In this document: piece by piece, positions 1 through 10,484 of the stretch
Layout: the number at the start of each line of letters is the position of its first letter
Numbering within the stretch: position 1 is the first letter of the stretch
Assembly: GCA_964016985.1 (NCBI GenBank)
Contig: OZ024823.1
Span: 127,649,692-127,713,691, forward strand
DNA: 64,000 nucleotides
Reading direction: 5' to 3'
Source: Anodontia alba
Lineage: Eukaryota > Mollusca > Bivalvia > Lucinida > Lucinidae
Translations under genes and position numbers: made by a program
Notes under the pieces: model-generated
Databases searched by the model: none
What the model was told of the DNA's origin: nothing
Seen by the model: only the letters and a program-made list of their open reading frames with translations

Positions 1-560
1 TTCGTAACCAGTCTAACAAATATTCTAATTTACTTTGACATTTACTTTCGCGTTTCTCTTAGAGGTCATAACCTGGGTATCTTTTACGCTAGGAAGTTGA
101 AATTTGGTCTGCGACTTACCCAGACCTAAACCTTTAACTCTTTGCTAGAGTTGTCTCTCTGTCATGCCCTCGGATGGGGCTAGGGGTCAAAATGTATACA
201 ATTGTTTAAGTTTACATTCCGATTTACATTGACATTTGCATGTAAGTTCGAATTTCTCTTGGTGGTCATAACTTGGGTACCTTTAACGCTAGGAAACTGA
301 AATTTGGTACGCTACTTACCCAGACTTAAACCTTTATCTTTGTGCTAGAATTGTTCCTAGGTCATACCCTGGGTGGAGCAAGGGGCCAAAATGTATACAA
401 ATGTTTAAGTTTACATTCAAATTTGTTTCTTTTGGATGTCATAATTTGGGTAACTTTTATGCTAGGAAGTTGAAGTTTGGTATGCTATTTACCAAGACCT
501 AAACCAACATAGTTCTAGATTTTTTCTAGGGTCATGCCCTGGGTAGGAAAATAGAATGTC
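1..560. repeat. Degenerate tandem repeat, unit about 170-200 bp, about three copies
   Basis: The phrases 'gctaggaa', 'cccagaccta', 'gtcat(g/a)ccct' and 'aaaatgtataca' recur in the same order near 95-205, 285-390 and 455-545. The third copy is shortened. No coding potential is visible. It resembles a small satellite or the core of a larger element cut by the window edge. Confidence 0.6.
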
Positions 561-653
561 ACATGATACTGTTTTAATCAGGGCTTTAAGGATTAAGAGG
601 AAATTTAAAGTGGACATCCTATTAACGTTAAGTATTCGGATACTCTCCTTATC

Positions 654-1001
654 ATCATGAAAACACGCCTGCATGTATATAATTTTGACCCCCTTAAACC
701 CTACTTTTATATAGTAAAAAAAAGGTAAGAGAAAAGTCCAGGGAGTGCCACAATCACAAACCGCAGCCCTTCCCAGACGGGTTTACTGGGGTATACATTA
801 TTTTTCTTCTTTTTTTTTTTTTGTTCGAAGACATAGATTATCGGTACTCGTTAGAACCGCCTCGTCGAGGCGGTTCTAACGAGTACCCACAATCTGTGTT
901 TTGAGCAGAAATATGAAAAATATCAGAATTTTCTTATCTGAAAATTTTCAGTTTTGGAAGTGAAATTTTCTATATATTTGAATAGGCGTGTTTTCGTGAT
1001 G
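654..1001. mobile_element. MITE family A, copy 1 (palindrome-cored, TIR about ACGAAAACATGCCTAT)
   Basis: The element begins with a variant of ACGAAAACATGCCTAT and ends with its inverse (ATAGGC-TGTTTTCGT). In the middle is a near-perfect hairpin (about 849-888) built on CGTTAGAACCGCCTCG. Six copies of this roughly 240-350 bp family occur in the window. No transposase is present, so it is non-autonomous. Confidence 0.7.
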
Positions 1002-1366
1002 CTACTTGTCCTACTATTTGAATAAATCTGTTTTACTAGCTTTCGATTTGTCTAAAGAAGATTTAAATGAGCATTTTGCGGCGTCTGTTCAGGATCTTCA
1101 CTGTTTGCCCAGGTTTGCCTATCTGAATACCCGGTCCGAATACTAGGCTAAATACGGTAGCAGAGTTAGTTTGATGCTGGAATCGTTCTACTGCCTGATT
1201 AAAGGAAAGTCGAAGAAGTAAATATGAACAGTGAATGATCTGTTCAGTTTTGCCAGGATCTTCAGTGGTATTTAAAGTTACCGCGGGGAAATTCACGGTT
1301 TTTGACGGAGATATCCGGAATTTCGGTCTATTTTTATCACAAGGGGAATTCAGGTATTAATACTAC

Positions 1367-1500
1367 CCAATCACTCACTTGTCACTATGAACAACGATGT
1401 TTACATATGTTCTTCCAACGTGGAAATAGCGACATGAACGAGAGTGACAAATATGGGATTGCACAAAATTCTACAAGCAGTAATACAGGCTGTATAAATA
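1367..1500 (+). promoter_or_regulatory. Promoter block of ARF copy A (CCAAT, TTCC-N5-GGAA, TATA box)
   Basis: CCAAT lies at 1367-1371, an inverted TTCCAACGTGGAA at 1413-1425 and TATAAATA at 1493-1500, 138 bases before the ATG at 1638. The same three motifs, in the same order and with a similar flank (GACAAATAYGGGATTGCAC), lie before ARF copy B. That conservation outside the coding region is the main argument that this is the promoter. Confidence 0.65.
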
Positions 1501-1637
1501 AAGGAAGATTTACGAAATACTGTTATTATTACTTTGAGCTTCGTTTGTTAAACTGATTGTAATACATTGGCAAAGACTTTGACATTAGTATACAACGAAA
1601 TTTGATTCTGTCGTATTAGAAAACAAAAAATCCAGTC

Positions 1638-1728
1638 ATGGGATTGCTTATATCTAAACTGTATCAGTTGTTTGAGGAATGGGGAAATACCCCCGCTCGT
1701 ATACTTATGCTGGGATTAGATGCAGCTG
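1638..1728 (+). CDS. ARF copy A exon 1
   Basis: Encodes residues 1-30 and the first base of Gly31, including the myristoylation signal and the first half of the P-loop. Donor GTAAGT follows directly. Confidence 0.92.
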
Positions 1729-2940
1729 GTAAGTTGTAAAGATTTTATTATGATCTATTATCGCCATAAACATTACGAAAACATGCCTATTCAAATATAC
1801 TGAAAATTTTACCAGCAAAAATAAAAACGTTTCAGATAAAAAAAAATCCTATATTTTACATATTTCTGATCAAATCATAGATTGTGGGTACTCGTTAGAA
1901 TAGCCTCAACGAGGCGGTTCTAAAGAGTACCCACAATCTATGTATTTGAGCAGAAATAAGAAAAATAATGTATACCCCTGTAAACCCCAGTTTTACTATA
2001 TAAAAGTGGGGTTTAAGGGGGTCAAAATTATATAGGCATGGTTTCGTGATGACTTCTACAATACTAGAGACGAACATCTAAAAAAAACCGAGACCCATGC
2101 AAATGGTGCTGATTCAGTTTAGATGACGTAGAACATGGCGCCAGATCAGGGGTTCAACTAGACTATATGCATAATCCTAAGGGATTCAACTAGACTATAT
2201 GCATAAAACATAAGAGTTTCTTTTTATATCTTTATTATTCACTCCAATCCTGGGAACGTTGCGGCTTCAAGTGAACAATAAAGATATTACACTTTTACAA
2301 CAGATCCCTTTTCAAACAGGAAAATGTATAGTAGAGCAAATAGGAAATCACATAAGAGTTGTCTTCCTTGTACAAAAAAATGCGGAAATTCTACCAAGTG
2401 TAACAAGTCCGTGTGTGAACGGTGGAGTGCTTCCACGCACCGTGGAAATGACTCCATGCTATTCACATATTAGAGATTCAAGAGTTTTTCGAATATTAAT
2501 GCCGATTTGGTCTTTTAATCCGTCTCAAGCTGAATAAATTAAGATGCCACGCCCATTTCTAATTGACACCGAACCAGAATACTTAATCCGGAATGTTGAC
2601 ATAAATTCACACACTGATTGACCCTCAGAAGCCAACTGATCTGAATCTATACTGTTTTTAAAGACGGTATATCCGGGTTCCTCAGGACAAGGGTTAAGGG
2701 AACGGGATAAACTTGGAGGATTTATGTCCATTGCTATCAAGGGAGACGACTTCTGTGAGTTCTTTTTTGTTTTCCTGCATACCAACCCCCTTCTTGAAAG
2801 TATTCAGCTCTAAAAAGAAAGAATTTTCTCCCACACGGAGCAAATTCTTACTTCTTAAAGTAGACCCCTTTGACAGAGTTGCCTCCCATGAAATGTGTAT
2901 CCATTCCCTTAAATTTTATTTCGCAGATTAGCAGTTGTTT

Positions 2941-2975
<35 letters not shown>

Positions 2976-4011
2976 TGCTGATCACATGCAGCATTAGGTA
3001 ATATATTGAATGAAAATGTTTATTTTCTTCCCAGGGAAAACGACGATTTTATACAAGATAAAATTAAATGAAGTTGTCACGACCATTCCAACGATAGGGT
3101 TTAATGTCGAAACGGTTCAACCAGTAAAAGGACTTCAGTTCACTGTATGGGATATTGGAGGACAGAAGAAAATTAGACAGCTTTGGAGGCCATACTTTAG
3201 TAACACAGAAGGTATGTGCGCCAAGCCACATTTTCTACAATATTACATGCGCGCCCAGCGAAGACTCAGATCAGCCTGCGCATCCGCGCAGTCTGATCAG
3301 TGTCTTCGCAGTGCACTCTTTGGATAGCCAAGGATCAAAAGCGTCTACAGGTGGACAGCGAAGAATCTGATCTGAGTCTTCGGTGGGCGCACATGCAATC
3401 TTGTAGGAAATGTTGAGGCGCTTCTAATGAGTACCCACCATATATGTATTTTTATGGCGAAATAAGAAAGCTATCCCAAAATTATCATCAAATACTACAG
3501 CATTTGCGTACAAATCAGTCCTTTACGGTCTGATTATATTTTGCTTATTGTTCACAACACTAATATTTAAATTAATAAAAAAATCTTTTGTTATAAAAGG
3601 TTTGATTCCAGTGACTGGCTGTTAGGTTAGCAATTTAACATTGTTATTTTTTAAATAATTTGCATTTTGGTTGCTTTATATTCTGGTACAAAAACCAGAT
3701 GACTGTCTACTGTCTACCAGACTACCCTTAGCAGACCCTATTACATGTTTCCTTCATTTCCAGGTTTAATTTTCGTGGTTGACAGTGCAGACCGGGAGAG
3801 AATGGTTGAAGCCCGGGAGGAATTGTTTGGTATTCTAGAAAGTGACGAGATGAGAGGGGTGCCAGTGGTAGTTATAGCAAATAAACAAGATTTACCAGGT
3901 AAACACACAGTAAAATATGTTTATTTTTTTTTATCGTTGTTTGTTCTATATTACTTCTTTTCGTGCCTTAGGAAGGCTGTGCTTCGTCACTAATGCATTA
4001 CCTGATTAACC

Positions 4012-4047
<36 letters not shown>

Positions 4048-4706
4048 TGAAATCATTTTAAGATTTGCAGTTAAATTTTAATGCAGTAACAATTTGAATT
4101 CAAAAAGGCGTGGCATTACTCTTGATTTGACCCTTACCACCCTCTGGGCAAACCTAGCAGATGACAAACTGGTGTTATTTTTCTTATTTTTCTCGGAAAA
4201 CAGGAAAATTTTACCCAGGGTGCTAAGCGTTAAAAAAACACAGTTTAATTGGATTACCGTATTTATCCTAAGTAAGTGGACACTTCATCTGCTTATCACA
4301 TATGTCTGTAAGCTTTGGACAAGTCCATTGTACTCCCTTTTAGTGCGTCTCAAACTGCTGGATGAGTGACAAACAGTGTTGGTCCAGAACGCGGTAATTT
4401 ATCTGGGTCTGCACTGTTTGTACAGGGCTGTCTGTCCAAACACTTAGGGTTAATACGTTGCAGTGTAAATGTTTCTCTCTGTATCCCCTCACTATTTAAT
4501 TTCCTCATTCAATTTCTTTTCCACATTTAATTTCAGGAGCTATAAGTCCATCCAAAATAGCAGAACATCTGGCTCTAAATAAACTGACAGGTCATGAGTG
4601 GTTCATACAGGCGGCCTGTGCCACTACTGGTGAAGGTATATACGAGGCGATGCATCCACTGGCTACTATGGTCCGCAAGTTTAAGAAAGACAAAGGCTAT
4701 AATTGA
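1638..4706 (+). CDS. ARF-family small GTPase, copy A (4 coding exons, 190 aa)
   Basis: Exons 1638-1728, 3035-3211, 3764-3898 and 4537-4706 join with GT-AG introns, all phase 1, into a 190-residue protein (573 nt including TGA). The GTPase motifs are complete: P-loop GLDAAGKT (26-33), switch I with T50 in TIPTIGFN, switch II WDIGGQ with catalytic Q74, NKQD (129-132) and CAT (162-164). Gly2 with Ser6/Lys7 (MGLLISK) fits N-myristoylation, and an amphipathic N-terminal segment follows, as in ARFs that cycle on and off membranes. Length matches ARF/ARL proteins (about 180-190). Switch II reads [10 protein letters not shown], where ARFs usually have GGQ(D/E)KIRPLW; this may alter effector or GEF contacts. 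Residues that define a particular ARL subgroup are not clear, so I leave the symbol blank. Copy B, 8 kb downstream, is a close paralogue; the exons are much more alike than the introns. Confidence 0.93.
1771..2052. mobile_element. MITE family A, copy 2 (in intron 1 of ARF copy A)
   Basis: Starts with CATTACGAAAACATGCCTAT and ends with the inverse. The central hairpin on CTCGTTAGAA / TTCTAAAGAG is near 1890-1930. Confidence 0.7.
2518..2706. mobile_element. MITE family E, copy 1 (truncated)
   Basis: Shares the edges 'gctgaataaattaagatgcc' and 'ggacaagggtta' and the internal 'cagatcagttggc' arm with seven better copies. The central palindrome is partly lost here. Confidence 0.55.
2939..2976. 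repeat. (TTTA)n microsatellite
   Basis: About nine uninterrupted TTTA units, 60 bases before exon 2 of ARF copy A. Confidence 0.9.
3035..3211 (+). CDS. ARF copy A exon 2 (switch I / switch II exon)
   Basis: 177 nt, phase 1 at both ends, acceptor CCCAG and donor GTATGT. It supplies the P-loop Lys/Thr, both switches and the catalytic Gln. Over its central ~100 bases it is almost identical to exon 2a of copy B. No second version of this exon is visible in introns 1 or 2 of this gene. Confidence 0.93.
3228..3475. mobile_element. Family I palindromic repeat plus fragment of MITE family B
   Basis: 'agcgaagactcagatcagcc' and its inverse flank a degenerate stem (3228-3410). This is followed by half of a family B element (GCGCTTCTAATGAGTACCCA, near 3420-3440). 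Similar family I copies lie at about 6285, 7596, 7905, 21370, 29580, 49300 and 60760. Confidence 0.5.
3764..3898 (+). CDS. ARF copy A exon 3
   Basis: 135 nt in phase 1-1. Encodes residues 90-135 with [10 protein letters not shown] and the NKQD guanine-specificity motif. Confidence 0.92.
4260..4460. mobile_element. Family H palindromic repeat (intron 3 of ARF copy A)
   Basis: Flanked by 'cgtatttatcctaagtaagt' and 'acacttagggttaatac', with the diverged 'gggtctgcactgtttg' arm that marks family H elsewhere. Confidence 0.4.
4537..4706 (+). CDS. ARF copy A exon 4 (C-terminus)
   Basis: Encodes residues 135-190 with the CAT nucleotide-binding motif and a basic tail ([10 protein letters not shown]) before TGA at 4704-4706. 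Confidence 0.92.
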
Positions 4707-4772
4707 AACAGACTATAGTAAAAGGACAAGAACGTCAAAATTATTACGTCATCTGTCACATCGGGCGTGTGC

Positions 4773-4778
4773 AATAAA
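4773..4778 (+). terminator. Poly(A) signal AATAAA of ARF copy A
   Basis: AATAAA lies 67 bases after the stop in the context GGGCGTGTGCAATAAAG. Copy B has the same context with ATTAAA, so the site is conserved between paralogues. Confidence 0.7.
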
Positions 4779-4799
4779 GGGGACTGGATACATTTGGTG

Positions 4800-5110
4800 T
4801 ATTCTCCGCCATTTTACAAGGAAGACAACTTTTGTGACTTCCTTTTGGCTTTCCTGCACACCAAGTTCCTTCTGAAAAAGGGGAAATAATTTGCCCCCAA
4901 CAGGAGCAGATGCTTTCGTTTTAGAGAAAACGTTTTTTTTTTAGAAGGGATGAACACAATTTTGAAAGTTACCGCCCCTGAAGGTGGATCAGTTCCCCTT
5001 AAAACAAGTTCATTTTTAATAATGAAGACTGCTAATGAAGATCTGGTCCATGAATTCAGTGGTGATTCGAGGTGTTTCATGGTCATTGAAAGACTGCTAC
5101 ATTTTTTTCA
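4800..5110. mobile_element. MITE family F copy (GGAAAGAATTTGCTCCC-type palindrome), diverged
   Basis: Edges 'aaggaagacaacttttgtga' and the inverse arms about 'tttgcccccaacaggagc' match the family seen cleanly at 16575-16790 and 35160-35420. Confidence 0.45.
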
Positions 5111-5356
5111 CATGCCGTGTAAGGGAATACAACTTTCCCCAATTTATATACCGATGTTGTCTGGTCTTTGTCTTTGGGAGTCAATGCATAACTTGTAGAA
5201 CCACATATTGTGTTAACAGGGCGACAATCCTGACTAGACCGACAAAGAACATGACAGAAAGGCTACGCTGGTTGTACATGTCAAAGTGTATCTTAATCTT
5301 TACCACTCTCTGGGCAGTTTTAACAGATGAAAAATTTATGCTTTTCTTATCATCTC

Positions 5357-5385
<29 letters not shown>
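5357..5385. repeat. Poly(A) tract
   Basis: About 29 A residues, followed by an AAG-rich stretch. Confidence 0.9.
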
Positions 5386-5387
<2 letters not shown>

Positions 5388-5498
5388 AAAAGAAAAGAAA
5401 GGGATTTGTCATTTAATGCCAGTTATGTCCTAAGGAGTTCCAAGGGAGACAGACTGCATAAAAAATGTCAAATGCTATTTTCTTGGTGGTGGAGTGGG

Positions 5499-5516
5499 AG
5501 GGGGGGGGGGGGGGGG
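5499..5516. repeat. Poly(G) tract
   Basis: A run of about 18 G, rare for this AT-rich sequence. Confidence 0.9.
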
Positions 5517-5744
5517 AGGGGCAAGCGGTTGTAAAGAAAAAGAATTTTTAAAATATACATAATGTACATTGGCCTCCGTCCGAATTTTATCCGGTCATCT
5601 CTTCACTGGACACATGTTCCATTCAGTCTAGCCACTAAAGATTACTTAGCAATATTTCGCCTTATCATTCCAATGATAATATCTTGGCAAGTAGTTCAGA
5701 CCCGTTCCTGTGGCGTATAATCTGGGTCTACACCGTTTGCATAG

Positions 5745-5802
5745 GTCCATTTTGGGGACGCTAACAACTGTCTTGTTCACTATTAGCATCCCCAAAATGG
5801 AC
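5745..5802. repeat. Inverted repeat (hairpin)
   Basis: The arms begin GTCCATTTTGGGGA and end TCCCCAAAATGGAC with a loop of about 18 bases. It is probably the core of a MITE. Confidence 0.75.
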
Positions 5803-5867
5803 TTTTGCAATCAGATTAGATTCTGCTAATAGCTGATCTTAAGAACACACATTATTTCAATAGTATA

Positions 5868-6188
5868 TACAGTTAACTCTCGTTATCTCGACCTCGCTTA
5901 TCTCGAAGTGAAAATATCTGATCCCTTGCCTGAAGATGAAAATCTAACATGTAAGAAAATATTGTGGAAAAGAGTAGAAATTGCCCCCAAAGGAGCAATT
6001 TCTCCTCTTTTCAACAATATTTTCAATATATCTCGAATTTCAAGAGTCCAATCACATATACATTTGTTAAATGTGGTTGTTCGATTTATTTTTTCCTCAA
6101 TTCTGCAATTCTGGTATGTTGAGTTATGGATATCTCGAAGTATTTCAGACAGTCCTTTGAATTTCGACATAACGAGAGTCGACTGTAT
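5868..6188. mobile_element. MITE family J, mariner-like (TIR about CAGTCGACTCTCGTTAT, TA flanks)
   Basis: The left end CAGTTAACTCTCGTTAT and right end ATAACGAGAGTCGACTG are each bounded by TA. An internal inverted arm runs on 'gaaattgccccc/ggagcaatttc'. TA duplication suggests mobilisation by a Tc1/mariner transposase. Confidence 0.65.
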
Positions 6189-6284
6189 CAAGTGGTATAT
6201 AAGAAGTCTTATATGCCACTTGTAAATGTTTAAATTAGCCGCCACGTGAGACAACATACTGTACTTTCTGACATATGCTCCCAT

Positions 6285-6450
6285 CAAATATTCAAATCAG
6301 CCTGTGCACCCCTGCAGTCTGATCACAGTCGTCGCTGTTCGCAAGAAGAAATGTTGCATCCTTGGCTATCTAAAACGTGCCAAGTGAAGATTCTGATCAG
6401 ACTGCGCGAATGCTCAGACTGATCTGATTCTTCGCAGGGCGCACATATCT
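6285..6450. mobile_element. Family I palindromic repeat
   Basis: 'cagcctgtgcacccctgcag' and the inverse 'ctgatctgattcttcgcag' match the family I arms. Confidence 0.45.
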
Positions 6451-6576
6451 GAAGGTACGTTTTTTGACGTTATGGCGGTTATACCAAATTTACCCCAAGT
6501 ATTTGGATAGTTTCACACCTTGCCATACTTATCCTTAAATTTGAACAAATACATTGTAAATATAGGAATTACATTA

Positions 6577-6893
6577 AATACGAAAACATGCCTATTCAAA
6601 TATACTGAAAATTTTATCACCAAAAAAAAATTGAAAATTTTCAGATAAAAATTCTGATATTTTTTATATTTCTGCTCAAAACATAAATTGTGGGTACTCG
6701 TTATAACCGCCTCGGTAAACATAGATTGTGGGTACCCGTTAGAACCGCCTCATCGAGGCGGTTCTAACGGATACCCAAAATCTGTTTTTGAGCAGAAATA
6801 AGAAAAATAATGTATACACCTGTAAACCCCAGTTTTACTGTATAAAAATGGGGTTTAAGGAGGTCAAAATTATAAAGGCGTGTTATCGTGATG
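6577..6893. mobile_element. MITE family A, copy 3
   Basis: ACGAAAACATGCCTAT start and inverse end. The central hairpin at about 6733-6778 is nearly perfect (GTTAGAACCGCCTCATCGAG). Confidence 0.7.
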
Positions 6894-7139
6894 ACTTGGT
6901 AGAGGACACCTACAACTTTTGCACGGATGTATGGCAGTAAAGGAGAGACTGTTGCTAGACAGATGTGCTTTAGAGCTAAGCTTTTATGGAGAAAAACAAA
7001 CAAACAAAAAAAAAAAAAATCTGCCCCAACCAAGCTAAATCGTACGCGTATTCAGTCTGGTCTGTGCCTTTATTGTCCAGAGGGGAGCGCAAATGCACCG
7101 GCCAGGCTTTAAAGATGTCTATTATATTCTGGATCTTCC

Positions 7140-7390
7140 CCTGTTTGAATAGGTATGTTTTCTAATGGCTCATTATGAATAACGCTTAATCAATAGACTA
7201 AAATTTGATTTTTTTTCTTATTTTTCCCCCAAAAATAGGATTTAACATTTCATACAAATTGTCTCTTGCATGAAATGTCAGAGCCTATTTTACAGAGCAA
7301 AATAAGGAAACTTTAATCAACTTGTCGTCTGCTGAATTTGCCCAGAGAGTGGTAATAGATAAAACACAAATTCTGTGATATAATGTCGAT
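7140..7390. mobile_element. MITE family G copy
   Basis: Inverted arms around 'gacaatttgtatgaaatg'/'catgaaatgtcag', with flanking 'aaataaggaaac' and 'gtcgtctgctgaatttgccc'. These recur in about ten other places. Confidence 0.5.
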
Positions 7391-7595
7391 AAACGTGTTG
7401 ATTCTTAATCAGAATATGTAATTTATAAATATGTACATATACTATGCTTTTTTACACTGCCACATTTACATGTTTTCGTACTAGTAAATAAAGTACAATG
7501 TATGCACATGATGTAGAACTTTATTTTGATAATAAATAAATTGTTCGTATACTGTTTATATCATTCTGATTTTCTATGGCATAAATTGGCCACGC

Positions 7596-8060
7596 CATGC
7601 GAAAAAGTGTCTTCGGGCATATGCGGATAGTGAAGGCCCAGATCAGCCTGTGCATCCGGACAGTCTGATCATGGACTTCACTGTCCGCAAACAGAATCAT
7701 TGGATACTATAGAATGTTTCAATGGAGAGCAAAGGCCCGGATGAAACTTTGCGCATGTGCAGAATGATGTGAATCCGCACATTTTGCGCATGTTCGAAGA
7801 CACTTTTTCACTTGAGCGGTCAAAATGTTTCGATATGCTGCATGACCGAACAATTAAGGTCAACGACTATTAGAAAGGGCGGAGTAATCACTTAGGCGAC
7901 CAACAAAGGCTCAGGCGAGCCCGTGCATAAGCGCAATCTCACCAGAGCTTTTGTTGTTCGTAGACATGTAGTAGATGCCTTGAGGAAACTTTAGGCAAAA
8001 ACGCATGTACGTAGCCAAAACACAGGACTGAGCATGCGCATTTGAAGAACCACTAGCCGG
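7596..8060. mobile_element. Two adjacent diverged family I repeats
   Basis: 'gcccagatcagcctgtgcat'/'cagtctgatcatggacttca' near 7636-7682, and a second related unit to about 8060 ('caaaggctcaggcgagcccg'). Confidence 0.4.
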
Positions 8061-8128
8061 AAAAAACATAAGGCCCTGTTCTTTCATGTGCCTGCTCAAA
8101 TATGGTATGTGTGAAAACCAGGGATACT

Positions 8129-9080
8129 GGACAACTCGGCCCCTAACAAAGTCGGCCCCCACAAACTCGGCCCCTAACAAACTCGGTCCCTTACCAACTC
8201 GGCCCCTAACATTTCTTGATGATCATTAATGATGTTTTAATATGAACATATTATGATTCTGCATATTTTAAATATAATACATACATCTATTTCTATTATC
8301 TTCAGTGTTATAATGTTATTTTAAGTTGGATCTTATTTGATAGTTAATTCCTAAAATACCCTTATAAAACGTACTTTTTATGTATTTCCATCAACCCATC
8401 CACTAGTTATGAACATATTACGAATTAGTATATTTTAAATAAAGTATGTTTACTTTAATCTGTATATTATAAGGCTGATCTAATATAATTATTATTATTG
8501 TATAGACATGCACAGTCTCATCATGTGTCTCTGCATACGAAAAATGGGTCCTTAGATAGTTATTGAGTGTCATAGAAGACTCTTAATAGACTACACTGAA
8601 GTGCAGGCAGGTCTGTCTTTGCTTGGAGCTTATTTAATTCAGTTTTATTTTCATCTGATTTTTTTATCAAATTTCACCAATTACCGTAGATCACCATATT
8701 AGACCAATGCATAGACATATCTGCTATCTAAATGAGCCATCCATTCCAGCTTCGTCCCAGTGAACGGATTGGAGGACACTGTCTCATCTATGGAAATACT
8801 ATGTCTATTGTGTAGATTGTTGAACTATAAAACATGAAGTTTCCTAATATAATTTACAGTTGATTACAGACATTTTGGCCTATAGCCATGGCATGTTTTG
8901 GGGGCAGGGTCGAATGAAAAATAGACAAAACATTTTGTGTTTAAATACAGTGCAACTATCCACCAAATGAAACAATATTTTTAGGGGCCGAGTGGTCGGG
9001 ATCCGAGTTGGTTAGGGGCCGAGTTTGATAGGGGCCGAATTTGCAAGGGGCCGAGTTTTTTAGGGGCCGAGATGTCCCGG
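8129..9080. mobile_element. Non-autonomous DNA transposon with arrayed terminal repeats (CTCGGCCCCTAAC)n
   Basis: The left end has about five tandem units of ACTCGGCCCCTAACAA (8131-8212) and the right end has about five inverted units (8978-9071). The outermost bases are also inverted (left about CTGGACA, right about TGTCCCGG). The ~770-base interior is AT-rich with no gene. Terminal repeat arrays of this kind suggest clustered transposase binding sites; the superfamily is not assignable. Confidence 0.65.
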
Positions 9081-9690
9081 AATTAAAATCAGATGCATAG
9101 ATATGCCTTCGTTTAGGCATAGCTTGGTCGAGACCTCCGCTGTTCACACAAATGCAGATCTAGATTGTGAACATTGGAGCTAGTGAACAGCGAATGAAAT
9201 CTGGCGAATTTGGAAATACTTTTGGTATTTGTTTCCTTGTAAATACAGTAGAAACTCTACTTACAAGTCACGTCCAAACAATAGCCACCTCCCTATTACA
9301 GTCACGTTTCAGATTCCTAGAAGTGCTATTTCACTCAATATTTAACCTCTTTACACCAGCTACAGTCACACACAACAAACGCGATGCATATAGAAAGACA
9401 AAAGAAACCGGTTAGTGAATTGGAGTTCTGTGGCGGGAAGGTGGAATATTTCCAAAATAATTCAATTCATAACATGTGCTGAATCAATTGTGTACTAAAA
9501 GAAAGCATTTTGTTGCATTTGTTACTAGTATACATGCAATTTTAGTTAGCGACGCAGGGGTCGTCTTCTAAAGTTGCATATATCCCACGTACAGATGGTA
9601 GTTTGTTTACAAACACTTGCTGGACATTTAACATTTCAAAATTAAGAAAAGCAAGTACTAACCGCAAATATAAAATCCCGTCCATACACA
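9081..9690. other. No gene seen
   Basis: AT-rich sequence without splice-linked coding or a clear repeat edge. An 82-codon open frame at 9167-9415 has no recognisable features. Confidence 0.4.
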
Positions 9691-9699
9691 ATAGCACAT

Positions 9700-9920
9700 G
9701 CACATCTTCAGGCTTTGTTTAACAGTACCACTCCCTTGGCTAATTCAGCAGACAACAAACTGATATTTTCTTATTTTTCCCGGAAAACAGGTTGACATTT
9801 TATGCAAGAAATTTTGCAAGAAATAATTTCCATAGAATGTCAAAACCTGTTTTCAGGGGAAAATAAGAAAACTATTTCAAAATGTCGTCTGCTGAAATAT
9901 TTACGAGTGTTACGCGTTAA
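9700..9920. mobile_element. MITE family G copy (AAAACAGG..CCTGTTTT palindrome)
   Basis: Arms 'ggaaaacaggttgacatttt' and 'gtcaaaacctgttttc' surround 'atgcaagaaat'. The flanks 'cttggctaattcagcagac' and 'gtctgctgaaat' are also inverted. Confidence 0.6.
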
Positions 9921-9999
9921 GAAGCCCGCGAAGTTTTGGTACGATAATTTGAAACCCTAAGGAGAACGGGTAATCCCTCCACAGGCAAGCATGCCATCC

Positions 10000-10395
10000 G
10001 ACCCGGATATACCCTGCCTTTGCAAACAGTGTAGATCCAGATCAGTTGGCTTCTGATCTGGATCTGCACTGTTTGTCATTAAGTATGTGAATTTGTACCA
10101 AAATCCAGAATCAAGTAATCTGGTTGGCTGAAAATTAGAAGTGGGCGTGGCATTTTAATTTATTCAGCAGGACAAGGGTTAATACACTTTTAGCGGAGGT
10201 AATTGTCATAATTGATTGACCTCCCGTCTGAAAAGCGGTCTAACCTAAAAGGAAAGAATTTGCTCCCTAAAATCTTTCATTTTAGAATAGACTTGTACGG
10301 AAGGGACATCGTGTGTGAGAAAGCAAACAGGAGGTCGCCAAAATTGACTTTCTTGTCAAAAATGGTAAAACAAATCTACCAAGTATTCCAATCCC
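10000..10395. mobile_element. MITE family E copy followed by a family F copy
   Basis: Family E occupies 10000-10183 (cccggatataccctgcctt to ggacaagggtta) with the GATCAGTTGGCTTC / inverse hairpin. Family F fragments follow to about 10395 (gaaagaatttgctccc). Confidence 0.6.
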
Positions 10396-10425
10396 TTAAA
10401 GTGAGTACACAAAAAAAGATTAGAC

Positions 10426-10432
<7 letters not shown>

Positions 10433-10458
<26 letters not shown>
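10433..10458. repeat. (CA)n microsatellite
   Basis: Uninterrupted CA dinucleotides. Confidence 0.95.
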
Positions 10459-10462
<4 letters not shown>

Positions 10463-10484
10463 TGAAACGATAATACAGCGTTTT

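Noticed and set aside
3010..3327. 105-codon frame running past ARF exon 2
   Set aside because: Only 3035-3211 is coding; the rest reads through the GTATGT donor into a repeat. The upstream ATG at 3010 is in the intron.
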